Positions 33,174-41,540 of a stretch of DNA of 64,000 bases are shown here, piece by piece. Each line of letters opens with the position of its first letter. Position 1 is the first letter of the stretch. The translations under genes and the position numbers were made by a program. The stretch is from GWE2-51-13 sp942492825 (GTDB lineage Bacteria > Bacillota_I > Bacilli_A > Erysipelotrichales > Erysipelotrichaceae), in assembly GCA_942492825.1 (NCBI GenBank), contig OW818635.1, forward strand, positions 620,001 through 684,000, given 5' to 3'. The notes under the pieces were generated by a model. It was given only the letters and a program-made list of their open reading frames with translations, ran no database searches and was not told the origin of the DNA.

Positions 33174-33977
33174 TTAGAATGCCGGGATAACGGTCGGATA
33201 GTAGTTGGCTTCGATATAGTCCGCTACTTCTTTCGAGCTGAGGGCTTCGATCAGAACTTTGGTTTTGGCGGTTTCTTCATCCCCCGTACGAACGACCAAG
33301 ACGTTGGCATACGTATCGGCGGCGGCGGAATCTTTGTCTTCGGTCAGAAGAACAGTCGAATCGATTTTCGCTTCCAACGCGTAGTTACCGTTGATGACGG
33401 CCAAGTCGACATCGCCCAAGGAGCGGGCCAATTGCGCGGCTTCCAGTTCGACAAACTTGAGATCCAATTTGTTTTCGACGATATCCAAGACGGTTGCGGA
33501 AGCGACTTTCGCCGGATTGATTTTGATAAGTCCGTTGGCTTCAAGCAACGCTAAGGCACGGGCTTCGTTGGTGTCATCGTTGGGAACGGCGATGGTCGCA
33601 CCCTTTTGAAGCGCCGCAAGCGACGCGGTTTTTCCCGGATAGAGACCTAAGGGTTCGAAATGGACTTTCAATACGGCAGTTAGATCGGTATTGTTCTTTT
33701 CATTGAAACTGGTCAAGTACGGAACATGTTGGAAATAGTTGGCATCCAACTCTTTGGTGTCTAATGCTTTATTGGGAAGAATGTAATCGGTAAACTCGAC
33801 GATTTCCAAGGTATATCCTTTAGCTTCGACCAAGGGTTTGATGACATCCAGGATCTGCGCATGCGGAGCCGGCGTAGCGCCGACACGGATGACTTTTTCA
33901 TCGATTTTCTGCGTGGAACAAGCAGTGAGGAGTCCGGCGACCAGCAGGACGACCAGAGTTTTTAGAATGTTTTTCAT
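33174..33977 (-). CDS. metQ: Methionine ABC transporter substrate-binding lipoprotein
   Basis: A 267-aa NlpA/MetQ-family lipoprotein: signal with lipobox LTAC near residue 20, then VIRVGATPAPHAQILDVIKPL and DANYFQHVPYL, both typical of methionine-binding proteins, and NGNYALEAKI. It captures methionine outside the membrane for MetI-MetN. The gene is last in metN-metI-metQ with a 13-base gap after metI; the methionine T-box upstream supports the substrate. Confidence 0.95.
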   Translation of the reverse strand: MKNILKTLVVLLVAGLLTACSTQKIDEKVIRVGATPAPHAQILDVIKPLVEAKGYTLEIVEFTDYILPNKALDTKELDANYFQHVPYLTSFNEKNNTDLTAVLKVHFEPLGLYPGKTASLAALQKGATIAVPNDDTNEARALALLEANGLIKINPAKVASATVLDIVENKLDLKFVELEAAQLARSLGDVDLAVINGNYALEAKIDSTVLLTEDKDSAAADTYANVLVVRTGDEETAKTKVLIEALSSKEVADYIEANYYPTVIPAF

Positions 33978-33990
33978 GTTTTTTTCTCCT

Positions 33991-34659
33991 TTAGGATTGA
34001 CGAATCCGACGATCGATCCGACGTGTGATCGTATGGATCGTCGATTGAACGATTTGAACGAAGAGGACCAGGATCACCAACGCAATCAACATGACGTTGT
34101 AATTGTATCGGTAATACCCATAACGGACAGCGACATCGCCCAATCCGCCGCCTCCGACCATACCGGCCATGGCACTGTAACCGATCAAGGTGATGATCGT
34201 CAGCGACAAGCCTTGTAGAAGGCTGGGAAGAGCCTCCGAAAGCATGACCTTGAAAATAAGTTGACGCACATCGCAGCCCATCGTGATGGCAGCTTCGATG
34301 ACGCCGGAATCGACTTCTTTCAGCGCGGTTTCAACGATACGGGCTACAAACGGAATCGCACCGATCACCAACGCGACGATGGTCGCTTTGATGCCGATCG
34401 TGGTTCCGGTGATGAAATGAGAGACGGGCATCAGAGCGAGGATCAGTACCACAAACGGTACGGATCGGATCAGATTGATGACTGTATCCAAGATACGGTA
34501 GAGTTTCGGCATCGGATGGAGTCCGTCTTTACGGAACAGAATCAACATCACACCCAACGGAAAGCCGCCGAGATAACTGAATAAGGTTGAAAAGAGAATA
34601 ATGGTCAGGGTATCGAGGCTGGCCTCGCCCATCAACTTGATCAGGGTAGATAGGGTCAT
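33991..34659 (-). CDS. metI: Methionine ABC transporter permease
   Basis: A 222-aa permease with about five membrane helices. The ATPase-contact loop GVIEAAITMGCDVRQLIFKV and the IRSVPFVVLILAL and GYSAMAGMVGGGGLGDVA segments are characteristic of MetI. Lies two bases after metN and before metQ; length is normal for the family. Confidence 0.95.
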   Translation of the reverse strand: MTLSTLIKLMGEASLDTLTIILFSTLFSYLGGFPLGVMLILFRKDGLHPMPKLYRILDTVINLIRSVPFVVLILALMPVSHFITGTTIGIKATIVALVIGAIPFVARIVETALKEVDSGVIEAAITMGCDVRQLIFKVMLSEALPSLLQGLSLTIITLIGYSAMAGMVGGGGLGDVAVRYGYYRYNYNVMLIALVILVLFVQIVQSTIHTITRRIDRRIRQS

Positions 34660-34661
34660 GG

Positions 34662-35399
34662 CTAGTACTCCAATCCCAACAACAATCGGGTGTTTTCGTG
34701 TTGCGGATTCGCCAATACGTCTTTCACAAATCCGGTCTCCACGAACTTCCCTTCGTTGATGACAACCACGCGGTTACAGATCGAGCGCACCACCAAGAGC
34801 TCATGGGTGATGATCAAGATCGTGACGCCCGTTTTGCGATGGATTTCCGTCAACAGTTCCAAAATGGAACGTGTCGTCAATGAATCCAAGGCGCTGGTCG
34901 GTTCGTCGCATAACAGCAGCTGCGGGGAATTTGCCAATGCCCGCGCAATCGCGACCCGTTGTTTCTGTCCGCCGGAAAGTTGACTGGGATACGCCTTTTC
35001 CTTTCCTTCCAGATGGACAAGCCGGATGAGCTCCTCCACCCGATGACGGATGATTTCGGGTTTCTCATGGACGATTTCCAAGGGAAACGCGATGTTTTCG
35101 AAGACCGTACGTTGTTCCAAGAGATGATACCCTTGAAACACGACGCCGATCTTCTTGCGGTAGGAATTCAACTTCGAACCGTTGGCTTCCAACAGGTTGA
35201 TGCCGCCGATCGAAATCGAACCGCGATCGGGTTTCTCCAACAGACTCAAACAGCGAAGCAACGTCGTCTTCCCCGCGCCGCTCATACCGATGATGCCGAC
35301 CAGATCCCCTTCGTTGATGTCGATGCTGATGTCGTCCAGCGCCACCAGCGTCTCATCCTGGTTTTGAAATGATTTTGTCACATTTCGAATTTCAATCAA
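34662..35399 (-). CDS. metN: Methionine ABC transporter ATP-binding protein, short form without NIL domain
   Basis: A 245-aa ATPase: Walker A GMSGAGKTTLL near residue 38, signature LSGGQKQRVAIAR, Walker B LLLCDEPTSALD and an H-loop histidine in IITHE. Usual MetN proteins are about 340 aa with a C-terminal NIL/ACT domain that binds methionine and inhibits transport; this one stops after the ATPase domain. The start is TTG at 35397-35399 with AAGGAGG about eight bases before it. Substrate is assigned from the MetI/MetQ partners and the T-box. Confidence 0.93.
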   Translation of the reverse strand: MIEIRNVTKSFQNQDETLVALDDISIDINEGDLVGIIGMSGAGKTTLLRCLSLLEKPDRGSISIGGINLLEANGSKLNSYRKKIGVVFQGYHLLEQRTVFENIAFPLEIVHEKPEIIRHRVEELIRLVHLEGKEKAYPSQLSGGQKQRVAIARALANSPQLLLCDEPTSALDSLTTRSILELLTEIHRKTGVTILIITHELLVVRSICNRVVVINEGKFVETGFVKDVLANPQHENTRLLLGLEY

Positions 35400-35423
35400 T
35401 GGCTTATCCTCCTTAGGAAATAT

Positions 35424-35694
35424 AAAAGCCCCTGCATCCGAAGGACGAGGGGCTTTGCCCGTGTTACCACCTTACTTCGCCGTCTTGTCGCCAAGACAGC
35501 CTCTTCAAGTACGCCCGAAACGATGGGTTATACTCTAGCACGGTAACGGGTGCATCCGTCATAGCCTAAGGTTTCCCCTCGGTATGCGACTCCAAGACCA
35601 TTGTTCCGGAATTTCGCGAACGCCCCTCTCAGCACCCTGGGTTCTCTGTAGATCGGAAGTTTCCATACTTTTTCTTTTCTTCGTCTTTAACTGT
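35424..35694 (-). ncRNA. T-box riboswitch, methionine-specific, upstream of metNIQ
   Basis: Minus strand T-box core AAGGTGGTAACAC at 35461-35473, followed by a terminator with stem GCCCCT/AGGGGC and TTTTA (35424-35453). The likely specifier is ATG at 35599-35601 in ACAATGGTC, followed after six bases by GAG exactly as in the thrS T-box. ATG means methionine, in accord with the transporter it controls: uncharged tRNA-Met would turn on import. Confidence 0.93.
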
Positions 35695-35699
35695 TTCAT

Positions 35700-35728
35700 A
35701 TTCTAAACAATTTACATTGAAATGTCAA
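35700..35728 (-). promoter_or_regulatory. Promoter of the metNIQ T-box transcript
   Basis: Minus strand: perfect -35 TTGACA at 35723-35728, 17-base spacer, -10 TAGAAT at 35700-35705. Confidence 0.8.
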
Positions 35729-35765
35729 TGTGATGACTGAAATATTTTTCAACCTGACTTAGTCT

Positions 35766-36602
35766 TTATTCCACGTTTCGAGTTTGAATCATCTTTACAA
35801 ATTCCGCGACACCGCCCAAATGCGCTACGCGTACGCACACATTAGCTGCGCTTTTGACTTCGTCATTCGCATTGGCGACGCAAGCACTAAACCCCGCGAA
35901 ACGAAGCATGTCGATGTCGTTGCCACCATCGCCGATCGCCGCGACCTGTTGCGGGTCGATGTTCAGATGTTCGCAAATGCGTCGCAACGCGTTGCCTTTC
36001 GAACATCCTTCCACCATCAGATCATAGAACAGATCATGCGAACGGATCATTTCGAAGGAAGGAAAGATTTCGGTTCCAAAAGCTAGAAAGGATTCACGTT
36101 GGTGTTCTTCGGCTGTTACCGAACACTTTTCCGCTTCCGTAATGATCGCATCGATCATGTTACCTTCAACTTGTTTGAACGTTAACCCGACCACATCCCG
36201 ATCATAGATCAAGCCTTTGTCAAATCCGTTACACAGGACGATCTCGTGTTGGGGAATCGAGAAATGTAATCCTAAATCAAGCGCTTTGCGTGCGATGTTT
36301 CGGGATTGATCGACTGAGAAAGACGCATCGTAAATCAACTGATTCGAACGCAAATCGCGAATTCGCGTTCCGTTGGAAGAGATCGAAAAAAGTTGTCCAT
36401 GGGTATGTCTAAAATGATTGAGAACATCCTTCATTCCGCATTCCAACCGACCGCTTGCGAAGACCACGACGATCTCTTGATCTAACAGTTCTTGGATCGC
36501 ATCGAGATTCGCCTGCGGTATCCCTCCATGACGATAATCAAAAAGCGTGAAGTCGATATCGGTCGCGAATAATTTTATCTTGGAAGAACGATCAAGCGAC
36601 AT
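35766..36602 (-). CDS. HAD-superfamily IIB (Cof-type) phosphatase
   Basis: About 278 aa. HAD motifs: DIDFTLFD (nucleophile region, DxDxT with Phe-Thr), VVFASGR, a lysine in KGNALRRI and the acidic GDGGNDIDMLRFAG. The Cof cap lies between. Such enzymes remove phosphate from sugar phosphates, FMN or similar cofactors, with broad specificity. The start at ATG 36600-36602 overlaps the end of the upstream gene by 11 bases, with GGAAGAG before it; the longer frame from 36725 lies wholly inside that gene. Note that the first motif reads DIDFTLFD rather than the usual DLDGTLL. Confidence 0.88.
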   Translation of the reverse strand: MSLDRSSKIKLFATDIDFTLFDYRHGGIPQANLDAIQELLDQEIVVVFASGRLECGMKDVLNHFRHTHGQLFSISSNGTRIRDLRSNQLIYDASFSVDQSRNIARKALDLGLHFSIPQHEIVLCNGFDKGLIYDRDVVGLTFKQVEGNMIDAIITEAEKCSVTAEEHQRESFLAFGTEIFPSFEMIRSHDLFYDLMVEGCSKGNALRRICEHLNIDPQQVAAIGDGGNDIDMLRFAGFSACVANANDEVKSAANVCVRVAHLGGVAEFVKMIQTRNVE

Positions 36603-38244
36603 CCGACGAAATCTCTTCCCAGTTAAGATCGACTTCCCCGTCTTTCTTACCGAAGAATCCGTAGAAGATTTCTTCATCGAAACTCGGAAGTCCTTTGTTT
36701 TTGCGACTGTCGAAGACCAATTCACCGTTGGCGTTGATCGCGATCATAACAACGGTCGATACTAACCGGATGGTATCCAAGTTACGTCGTGAACGTGTCC
36801 AAACGATTTTCCCTTCTTCCATGTGGAGATGGGAGAGATCGGGAATGATTTTAGAAATCGGGGAATACTCATGCAACCCTGCCGTGATGCCGCCGATTTC
36901 ATGACGCAATTCTTCAGTGTTGTTGTCCCAGTTCGACGGTAGATCAATCGCAGGCAATGCGAGATGCGAGTCCACCACATGATAGACCGGTCCGCAGAAC
37001 ATCGTGCTCGGAGCTTCCTTGATGAATTTCGGTAGTAAAAGCCACTCAAGCGATCCGAGATCTTCGCCCGGATGGATTTTCGTCAAGATACTGCCGGATT
37101 CGGCGGAGTGCCACCAGGTGATCGTCGGAATCGAATCGACTTTCTGTAATTCGCACCGTTCGAAGCGGATTCCTTCGCGGGTCGCTTGGTGGAAGATGGC
37201 ATAGACATTTGAGCCGACTTTGATGAGTTTCGCATCTTCGATTTGGTCAAGTGTCAAGCGTTTCCCTTTTCCCGCAAAGATCCCTTCGTTTCGGTCTTCG
37301 ACACTGAACGAACCAATCCGATCGCGATAGGAACGGGAATGGATTCCGTTTTGATATGCGTTGTCCAAGAACATTTCCAGTAAATCGTTCTTGCTTTGCG
37401 CCGCTCCAACATAGGCCTTGCCTTCGCTGCCAAGTAGAATAAAGGAATGTAAACCTTGATAGGTTACATAAAGATAATTGGAGCTGTCGTCCGCCGAAAA
37501 ACCGTTGAACCAAACACTGGTTTGGAGGTTATACTTCGATTCGAAAAGAGCGACGGTCTGTTGGAAATGTAACGCGAAGATCGCAAGTTCTTTCGTACTC
37601 GCAATGACGCCCGCAAACGCCAAGGCGTTGAACGTAAAGTGTTGTTTCCCGATTTTGAGATTGGTATTGACGTCAAGGGTTTGGTTGGTTAGAAAGGTCT
37701 GGCTGAAGCCATGCGGAATCACGATGCGCGATTCGAATAAATGGGAGTAGGATTCGCCGGTGACCGCTTCCAGAATCAACTCGAGAAGCGTCAAATCGAC
37801 CGGATTCAGTATTGCGTTGCGCGGATTGCGACGGAAAGACTGGGATCCTTTCACGAAATACTTTAGGAAGTTGCGATCGGGTTTCGACGTAAAGAAGCCA
37901 TAGCGAAACGCATTGGGCAACATCGACGACTGCGTCAGAACATCTCGTACCGAGATATCGCTTTCGCTATGATCGTTAAATTTGAGAAAAGGTAAAATCT
38001 CCGAAAGTTTCGCTTCGAGATCGAGTTTCCCTTCTTCGATCAACAGAAACGCAAGTTCGAAAGCATACCACGAAGACGCCCACAACACGGCGTCGATACG
38101 ATCGGTATCGTCATGATATTTCTGGTTAAGGATGGTCCCCGAGGCAGACCGCGGTAGATCGATCCGATCGGCCAAAGCGACGCCGATGGAAGTCACCTGA
38201 TGCGCGATACAGGTTTCGAGTTGGATATTTTGAATGGTTTTCAT
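36592..38244 (-). CDS. Class C beta-lactamase-like (serine-hydrolase fold) protein, probably inactive
   Basis: About 550 aa. The N-terminal ~300 residues follow the class C beta-lactamase/penicillin-binding fold: LWASSWYAFELAFLLIEEG, then KLDLEAKLSEILPFLKF, SDISVRDVLTQSSMLPN and the ESYSHLFESRIVIPHGFSQT region. In active enzymes the first helix holds S-x-x-K; here it reads SSWY with no lysine. The C-terminal ~250 residues are unidentified. No signal peptide is present, so it is cytoplasmic. Start at 38244 has GAGGAG upstream; the longer frame from 38367 crosses the divergent promoter. It is coupled to a HAD phosphatase gene. Function unknown; a binding or regulatory role is inference. Confidence 0.65.
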   Translation of the reverse strand: MKTIQNIQLETCIAHQVTSIGVALADRIDLPRSASGTILNQKYHDDTDRIDAVLWASSWYAFELAFLLIEEGKLDLEAKLSEILPFLKFNDHSESDISVRDVLTQSSMLPNAFRYGFFTSKPDRNFLKYFVKGSQSFRRNPRNAILNPVDLTLLELILEAVTGESYSHLFESRIVIPHGFSQTFLTNQTLDVNTNLKIGKQHFTFNALAFAGVIASTKELAIFALHFQQTVALFESKYNLQTSVWFNGFSADDSSNYLYVTYQGLHSFILLGSEGKAYVGAAQSKNDLLEMFLDNAYQNGIHSRSYRDRIGSFSVEDRNEGIFAGKGKRLTLDQIEDAKLIKVGSNVYAIFHQATREGIRFERCELQKVDSIPTITWWHSAESGSILTKIHPGEDLGSLEWLLLPKFIKEAPSTMFCGPVYHVVDSHLALPAIDLPSNWDNNTEELRHEIGGITAGLHEYSPISKIIPDLSHLHMEEGKIVWTRSRRNLDTIRLVSTVVMIAINANGELVFDSRKNKGLPSFDEEIFYGFFGKKDGEVDLNWEEISSDVA

Positions 38245-38268
38245 GGGGTTTCTCCTCACACGGCATAC

Positions 38269-38303
38269 ATTATAGCACCATTTCGTGAAAATTCGTTTAT
38301 AAT
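38269..38303. promoter_or_regulatory. Divergent promoter region between the hydrolase-like gene and the plus-strand HAD gene
   Basis: A TATAAT box reads on minus at 38269-38274 (toward the hydrolase-like gene) and another on plus at 38298-38303 (toward the HAD gene). They face away from each other 23 bases apart, so the two -35 regions must overlap; neither has a strong -35. Use of one may hinder the other. Confidence 0.6.
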
Positions 38304-38323
38304 TGTTACGAGGTAATGAAGCA

Positions 38324-39109
38324 ATGAACACTCTTCCGAAGACTCTTTTTTTTGATATGGACAACACCCTGATCGACGCTGCGAATCACAAAGTCCCGGC
38401 ATCGGCAGTCCAAGCCTTGCGGGAAGCGCAACGTAACGGCTATAAGCTTTGCATATCGACGGGACGTGAATGGATGATGGTGAAGTCAAACGAGGTATTA
38501 TCGGTGCTGGATTGGGACGGATTCGTCTTGACCAACGGTCAGTTGGTGGTCGATAAAAACTATCGCGAAGTCCTGCATGTGACGATTCCCCGCCATGCCA
38601 TCCTGAAATTGATCGAACTTGTGAAACACTATGAGATCTCTTGTTCGTTTAGCGGTTCCTATAACTTTCGGATCACCGAAATCGATCAGTATATGAGCCA
38701 AGCGCATAATTTCTTCCATGAACCGATGGGTGAATTTGAAGAATATAGTGATCAACCGATCGATAAGATATTGATTTATGCCCCGGAAGGCTTCGATTAT
38801 TCGCCCTTCGACAACATTCCGGGAATCCGCGTTTATCCGGGGATCTCGAGTTATGCGGACGTGATCGCGGAAGGTTCGGACAAGTCCACCGGCATCCAAG
38901 CCCTCTTGAAACACATGGGTTGGGAAGACGACGGGTATACAGCCTTCGGGGATTCGCTCAACGATATGGGCATGATCCAGAGTGCGACCATCGGGGTCGC
39001 GATGGGCAATGCGGTCGATGAATTGAAGAAAGTCGCGGATTTCGTGACGACCGATGTCGGCGATAACGGAATCGCCAACGGGTTACGTAAACTCGGTTAT
39101 ATACTCTAA
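38324..39109 (+). CDS. HAD-superfamily IIB (Cof-type) phosphatase
   Basis: About 261 aa. Motifs: FFDMDNTLIDAAN (nucleophile Asp and DxDxT-like), KLCISTGRE, and FGDSLNDMGMIQSA with the expected acidic pair; a Cof-type cap lies between. General phosphatase of sugar or nucleotide phosphates; the substrate is unknown. The start at 38324 is preferred because GAGG lies upstream and the motif is correctly placed; an ATG at 38303 would fall on the -10 box. Divergent from the hydrolase-like gene, whose downstream partner is another Cof-type HAD. Confidence 0.88.
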   Translation: MNTLPKTLFFDMDNTLIDAANHKVPASAVQALREAQRNGYKLCISTGREWMMVKSNEVLSVLDWDGFVLTNGQLVVDKNYREVLHVTIPRHAILKLIELVKHYEISCSFSGSYNFRITEIDQYMSQAHNFFHEPMGEFEEYSDQPIDKILIYAPEGFDYSPFDNIPGIRVYPGISSYADVIAEGSDKSTGIQALLKHMGWEDDGYTAFGDSLNDMGMIQSATIGVAMGNAVDELKKVADFVTTDVGDNGIANGLRKLGYIL

Positions 39110-39114
39110 AAAAC

Positions 39115-39146
39115 AAGACCGAAGCAAATCGCTTCGGTCTTTTTTA
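39115..39146. terminator. Bidirectional terminator between the HAD gene and the PEPCK-like gene
   Basis: Stem AAGACCGAAGC/GCTTCGGTCTT with a short loop, followed on plus by TTTTTTATT; on minus it is also followed by TGTTTTTTAG. Serves two convergent genes. Confidence 0.9.
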
Positions 39147-39162
39147 TTGTTATTATTTCTGA

Positions 39163-40860
39163 CTAATCTTCGTCGATCATCCGCAACACGGCGCGTGCCG
39201 TACGTTCCAAATGATCTTCTTCGGCATCCGTGACACCCAATCCGGTATAGACTTCGCCGGTCTTCACACCTGCCGCATCCAAGGCTTCAAAGTAGGTATC
39301 GATCAGCGGATCGCACACATCGGGATGTTGCATCGGACCGAAGGGATTAGCGAAATAGGTCAACGAAATCCCAACTTCGTCGGTCGTCTGCATCGCTTTT
39401 CTCTTTCCTTCCACAAACGTCGCTTTCATTTCCGCGGCGCTGTCGGCCAAACGGACACCGATGGCGTCGGTATAGTTGTTGGCGTAGAGGAAATAATCGA
39501 CTTTATGGTTCTTTACGATCAATGAATACGGTGCGACCGGAATGACGACGCGTGCGTTGACCGTTTCGGGATTCATGAAAATGGAACGATCCATCGTTTT
39601 ATAGGGACTTCCTTTGTCGAGGTCATCCAATCGGATGAAGGCGCCGATTTCCGTGCCTTGGGCGACGACAACGCCGTCTTCCACATGCAAGGATCCCATG
39701 TCGTCAAAGACGACATCGATCGATAAGATCTCATCTTCCCCTAACATTTGGATGGCTTCGATCGTTTCGGATTTGCCCGCACCGGAGTCACCGATGAAAA
39801 TGATGCCTTTGGATTTCCCGTTTTTCAGATGGATGTTGACCATCGAACCATGCAAGGGCAACCACCCTTTGGCCATCATCGCCACGTTATGCAAGGTAAG
39901 ACACATTTTTTTCATGTACCCGAAATATTCGATGATGGTTTGGGCAGGTACTTTTCCGATCCATATTTTGGTTACGGGATCGAAATAGTAGTTACATGTC
40001 AAGTCATCGTCTTTCAAACCGAACAAGACGATACAGTCCGGTTTGCGTTTACTGACTTCCACATCGGTCGCCAATTCGAACAGGTTGGCCAACGCGATCC
40101 CGTTGAAGGTATAGTCGCGATGGAAATAGATATGCATCAAGAGACTTCCGACTTTGGCCGGATAACAGAACCATTCGTCTTTGTTGATGGAAGCGTAGCT
40201 TAAGGGATTCTTATCTGTCGGGGTAAACGCTCCCTTACGCTTGTTGGAGCGGGGATGAAGCAATAAGGGTGTACGTAGAAGCATGCTATCCGCAAACGGG
40301 ATTCCTTTAAGCGATTCATACCCTTCCGGGATGTTCCATTTGATATCGCGCACGACCATCGAGGCGTTGGTACCGGCTTGTAATTGGCGGTAGATGCGGT
40401 TTTTGCGACCCTGCACCTTCTCCTGCGCACCGCGGTAGACAGCTAAAACGAGTTGGTTGAAACGGGAGTCCGCATCCATGAAGTTCGCCAGCTGGAGGCT
40501 GCTGGTGGAACCGGTACGGATGATCGAACATCGTTGATGGTTGCGCCAAAAATTATACCCTTCTTCGATAAGTTTCGTCAGCTTTTCGGGTTGATCTAAA
40601 AACGGATGGGTGATCTCTTCGATTTCGAGCACCATCAAAATCTTCATCAATCGTACGATATCATTTAACGCCTCGGTCAGTCCTCGTCCGCGGACTGCCC
40701 AGTCGTAAAGTTCCAGATCGCTTTTATGGAGCGCATGCAAGTAATGTCCCAAGACAAACTTAAACGTCTCGCTCGATAACATCTCATCCGTCGTTTGACA
40801 ATACGCCGCGGTAAAATTCACCAACGCCGTCGTCTCATGGAGATAGAGCGCTTCTTTCAT
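39163..40860 (-). CDS. Phosphoenolpyruvate carboxykinase-like P-loop protein
   Basis: About 565 aa. A Walker A-type loop FIGDSGAGKSETIEA lies near residue 357 and is followed by a metal-site-like LSIDVVFDDMGSLH, an arrangement shared by ATP-dependent PEPCK and HPr kinase. The N-terminal ~250 residues are helical and unlike classical PEPCK. Similar proteins in Erysipelotrichia-type genomes are, to my recollection, annotated as PEPCK. If correct it interconverts oxaloacetate and phosphoenolpyruvate. Start at 40860 has AGGAGG directly upstream; the in-frame ATG at 40884 lies before that site and is rejected. No neighbour supports the pathway. The activity is an inference. Confidence 0.6.
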   Translation of the reverse strand: MKEALYLHETTALVNFTAAYCQTTDEMLSSETFKFVLGHYLHALHKSDLELYDWAVRGRGLTEALNDIVRLMKILMVLEIEEITHPFLDQPEKLTKLIEEGYNFWRNHQRCSIIRTGSTSSLQLANFMDADSRFNQLVLAVYRGAQEKVQGRKNRIYRQLQAGTNASMVVRDIKWNIPEGYESLKGIPFADSMLLRTPLLLHPRSNKRKGAFTPTDKNPLSYASINKDEWFCYPAKVGSLLMHIYFHRDYTFNGIALANLFELATDVEVSKRKPDCIVLFGLKDDDLTCNYYFDPVTKIWIGKVPAQTIIEYFGYMKKMCLTLHNVAMMAKGWLPLHGSMVNIHLKNGKSKGIIFIGDSGAGKSETIEAIQMLGEDEILSIDVVFDDMGSLHVEDGVVVAQGTEIGAFIRLDDLDKGSPYKTMDRSIFMNPETVNARVVIPVAPYSLIVKNHKVDYFLYANNYTDAIGVRLADSAAEMKATFVEGKRKAMQTTDEVGISLTYFANPFGPMQHPDVCDPLIDTYFEALDAAGVKTGEVYTGLGVTDAEEDHLERTARAVLRMIDED

Positions 40861-40940
40861 AGTAGTTCCTCCTATTGAACTCACTTAGTTTAGCATTTTC
40901 ATTGATTTCTTTCAACAGTTACATTTGTTTCATCCAACAT

Positions 40941-40965
40941 AAAAGGCATCCCTCAACGGGATGCC
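40941..40965 (-). terminator. Terminator of the tig-lon-engB operon
   Basis: Minus strand stem GGCATCCC/GGGATGCC followed by TTTTATG. The engB stop codon (40953-40955) lies in the loop, so the last ribosome may overlap the hairpin. Confidence 0.8.
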
Positions 40966-41540
40966 TCGAATTGCTGTGTACACCAGGATCGGACAAGTTC
41001 GACCCCTTCTTTGGATTCGGCTGAGAAAATGATGATTTCCGGATCGCCGGTCTGTTGTGTGATGATCCCCTTGCACTTCAATCGTTGACTGTACGAGAGC
41101 TTATCGCTCTTGGTCGCCACGATTTGGGTCGGAAGTCCGATCGCCCGCACATAGTCCAACATATCCAAATCATCATCGGTCAAACCGATTCGGATATCGA
41201 CTACCAGGATCGCGGCGATGCATTGGGTCCGCGTCGTGAAGTAGTCTTCCATCAGTTTTCCATACTGTTTGAGTTCTGTCTTCGATCGGTTGGCGAACCC
41301 GTAACCGGGAACGTCGACCAGATGGAACACATCGCCCATCGAAAAGAAATTCAAGTACCGCGTCTTTCCGGCTCGTTTCCCGACATACGCCAACGCATTC
41401 ACGTTGGCCAAGGCGTTGATCAAACTGGATTTACCGACGTTGGAACGTCCGGCAAGCACGATCTCGGGGAGGTCGGTCGCGGGAAACTGTTCTTTTTTCG
41501 CCGCGGTGATCAGCCACTTCGAGGTCGCAAACGCGTTCAT
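40953..41540 (-). CDS. engB: Ribosome biogenesis GTPase EngB (YsxC/YihA)
   Basis: A 195-aa GTPase that helps assemble the 50S subunit. G1 GRSNVGKSSLINAL near residue 31, G3 DVPGYGFANRS near 76 and G4 TKSD near 142 are intact. Its ATG is directly adjacent to the lon stop; lon-engB is a conserved Bacillota pair. Third gene of the CIRCE-controlled operon. Confidence 0.96.
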   Translation of the reverse strand: MNAFATSKWLITAAKKEQFPATDLPEIVLAGRSNVGKSSLINALANVNALAYVGKRAGKTRYLNFFSMGDVFHLVDVPGYGFANRSKTELKQYGKLMEDYFTTRTQCIAAILVVDIRIGLTDDDLDMLDYVRAIGLPTQIVATKSDKLSYSQRLKCKGIITQQTGDPEIIIFSAESKEGVELVRSWCTQQFEASR

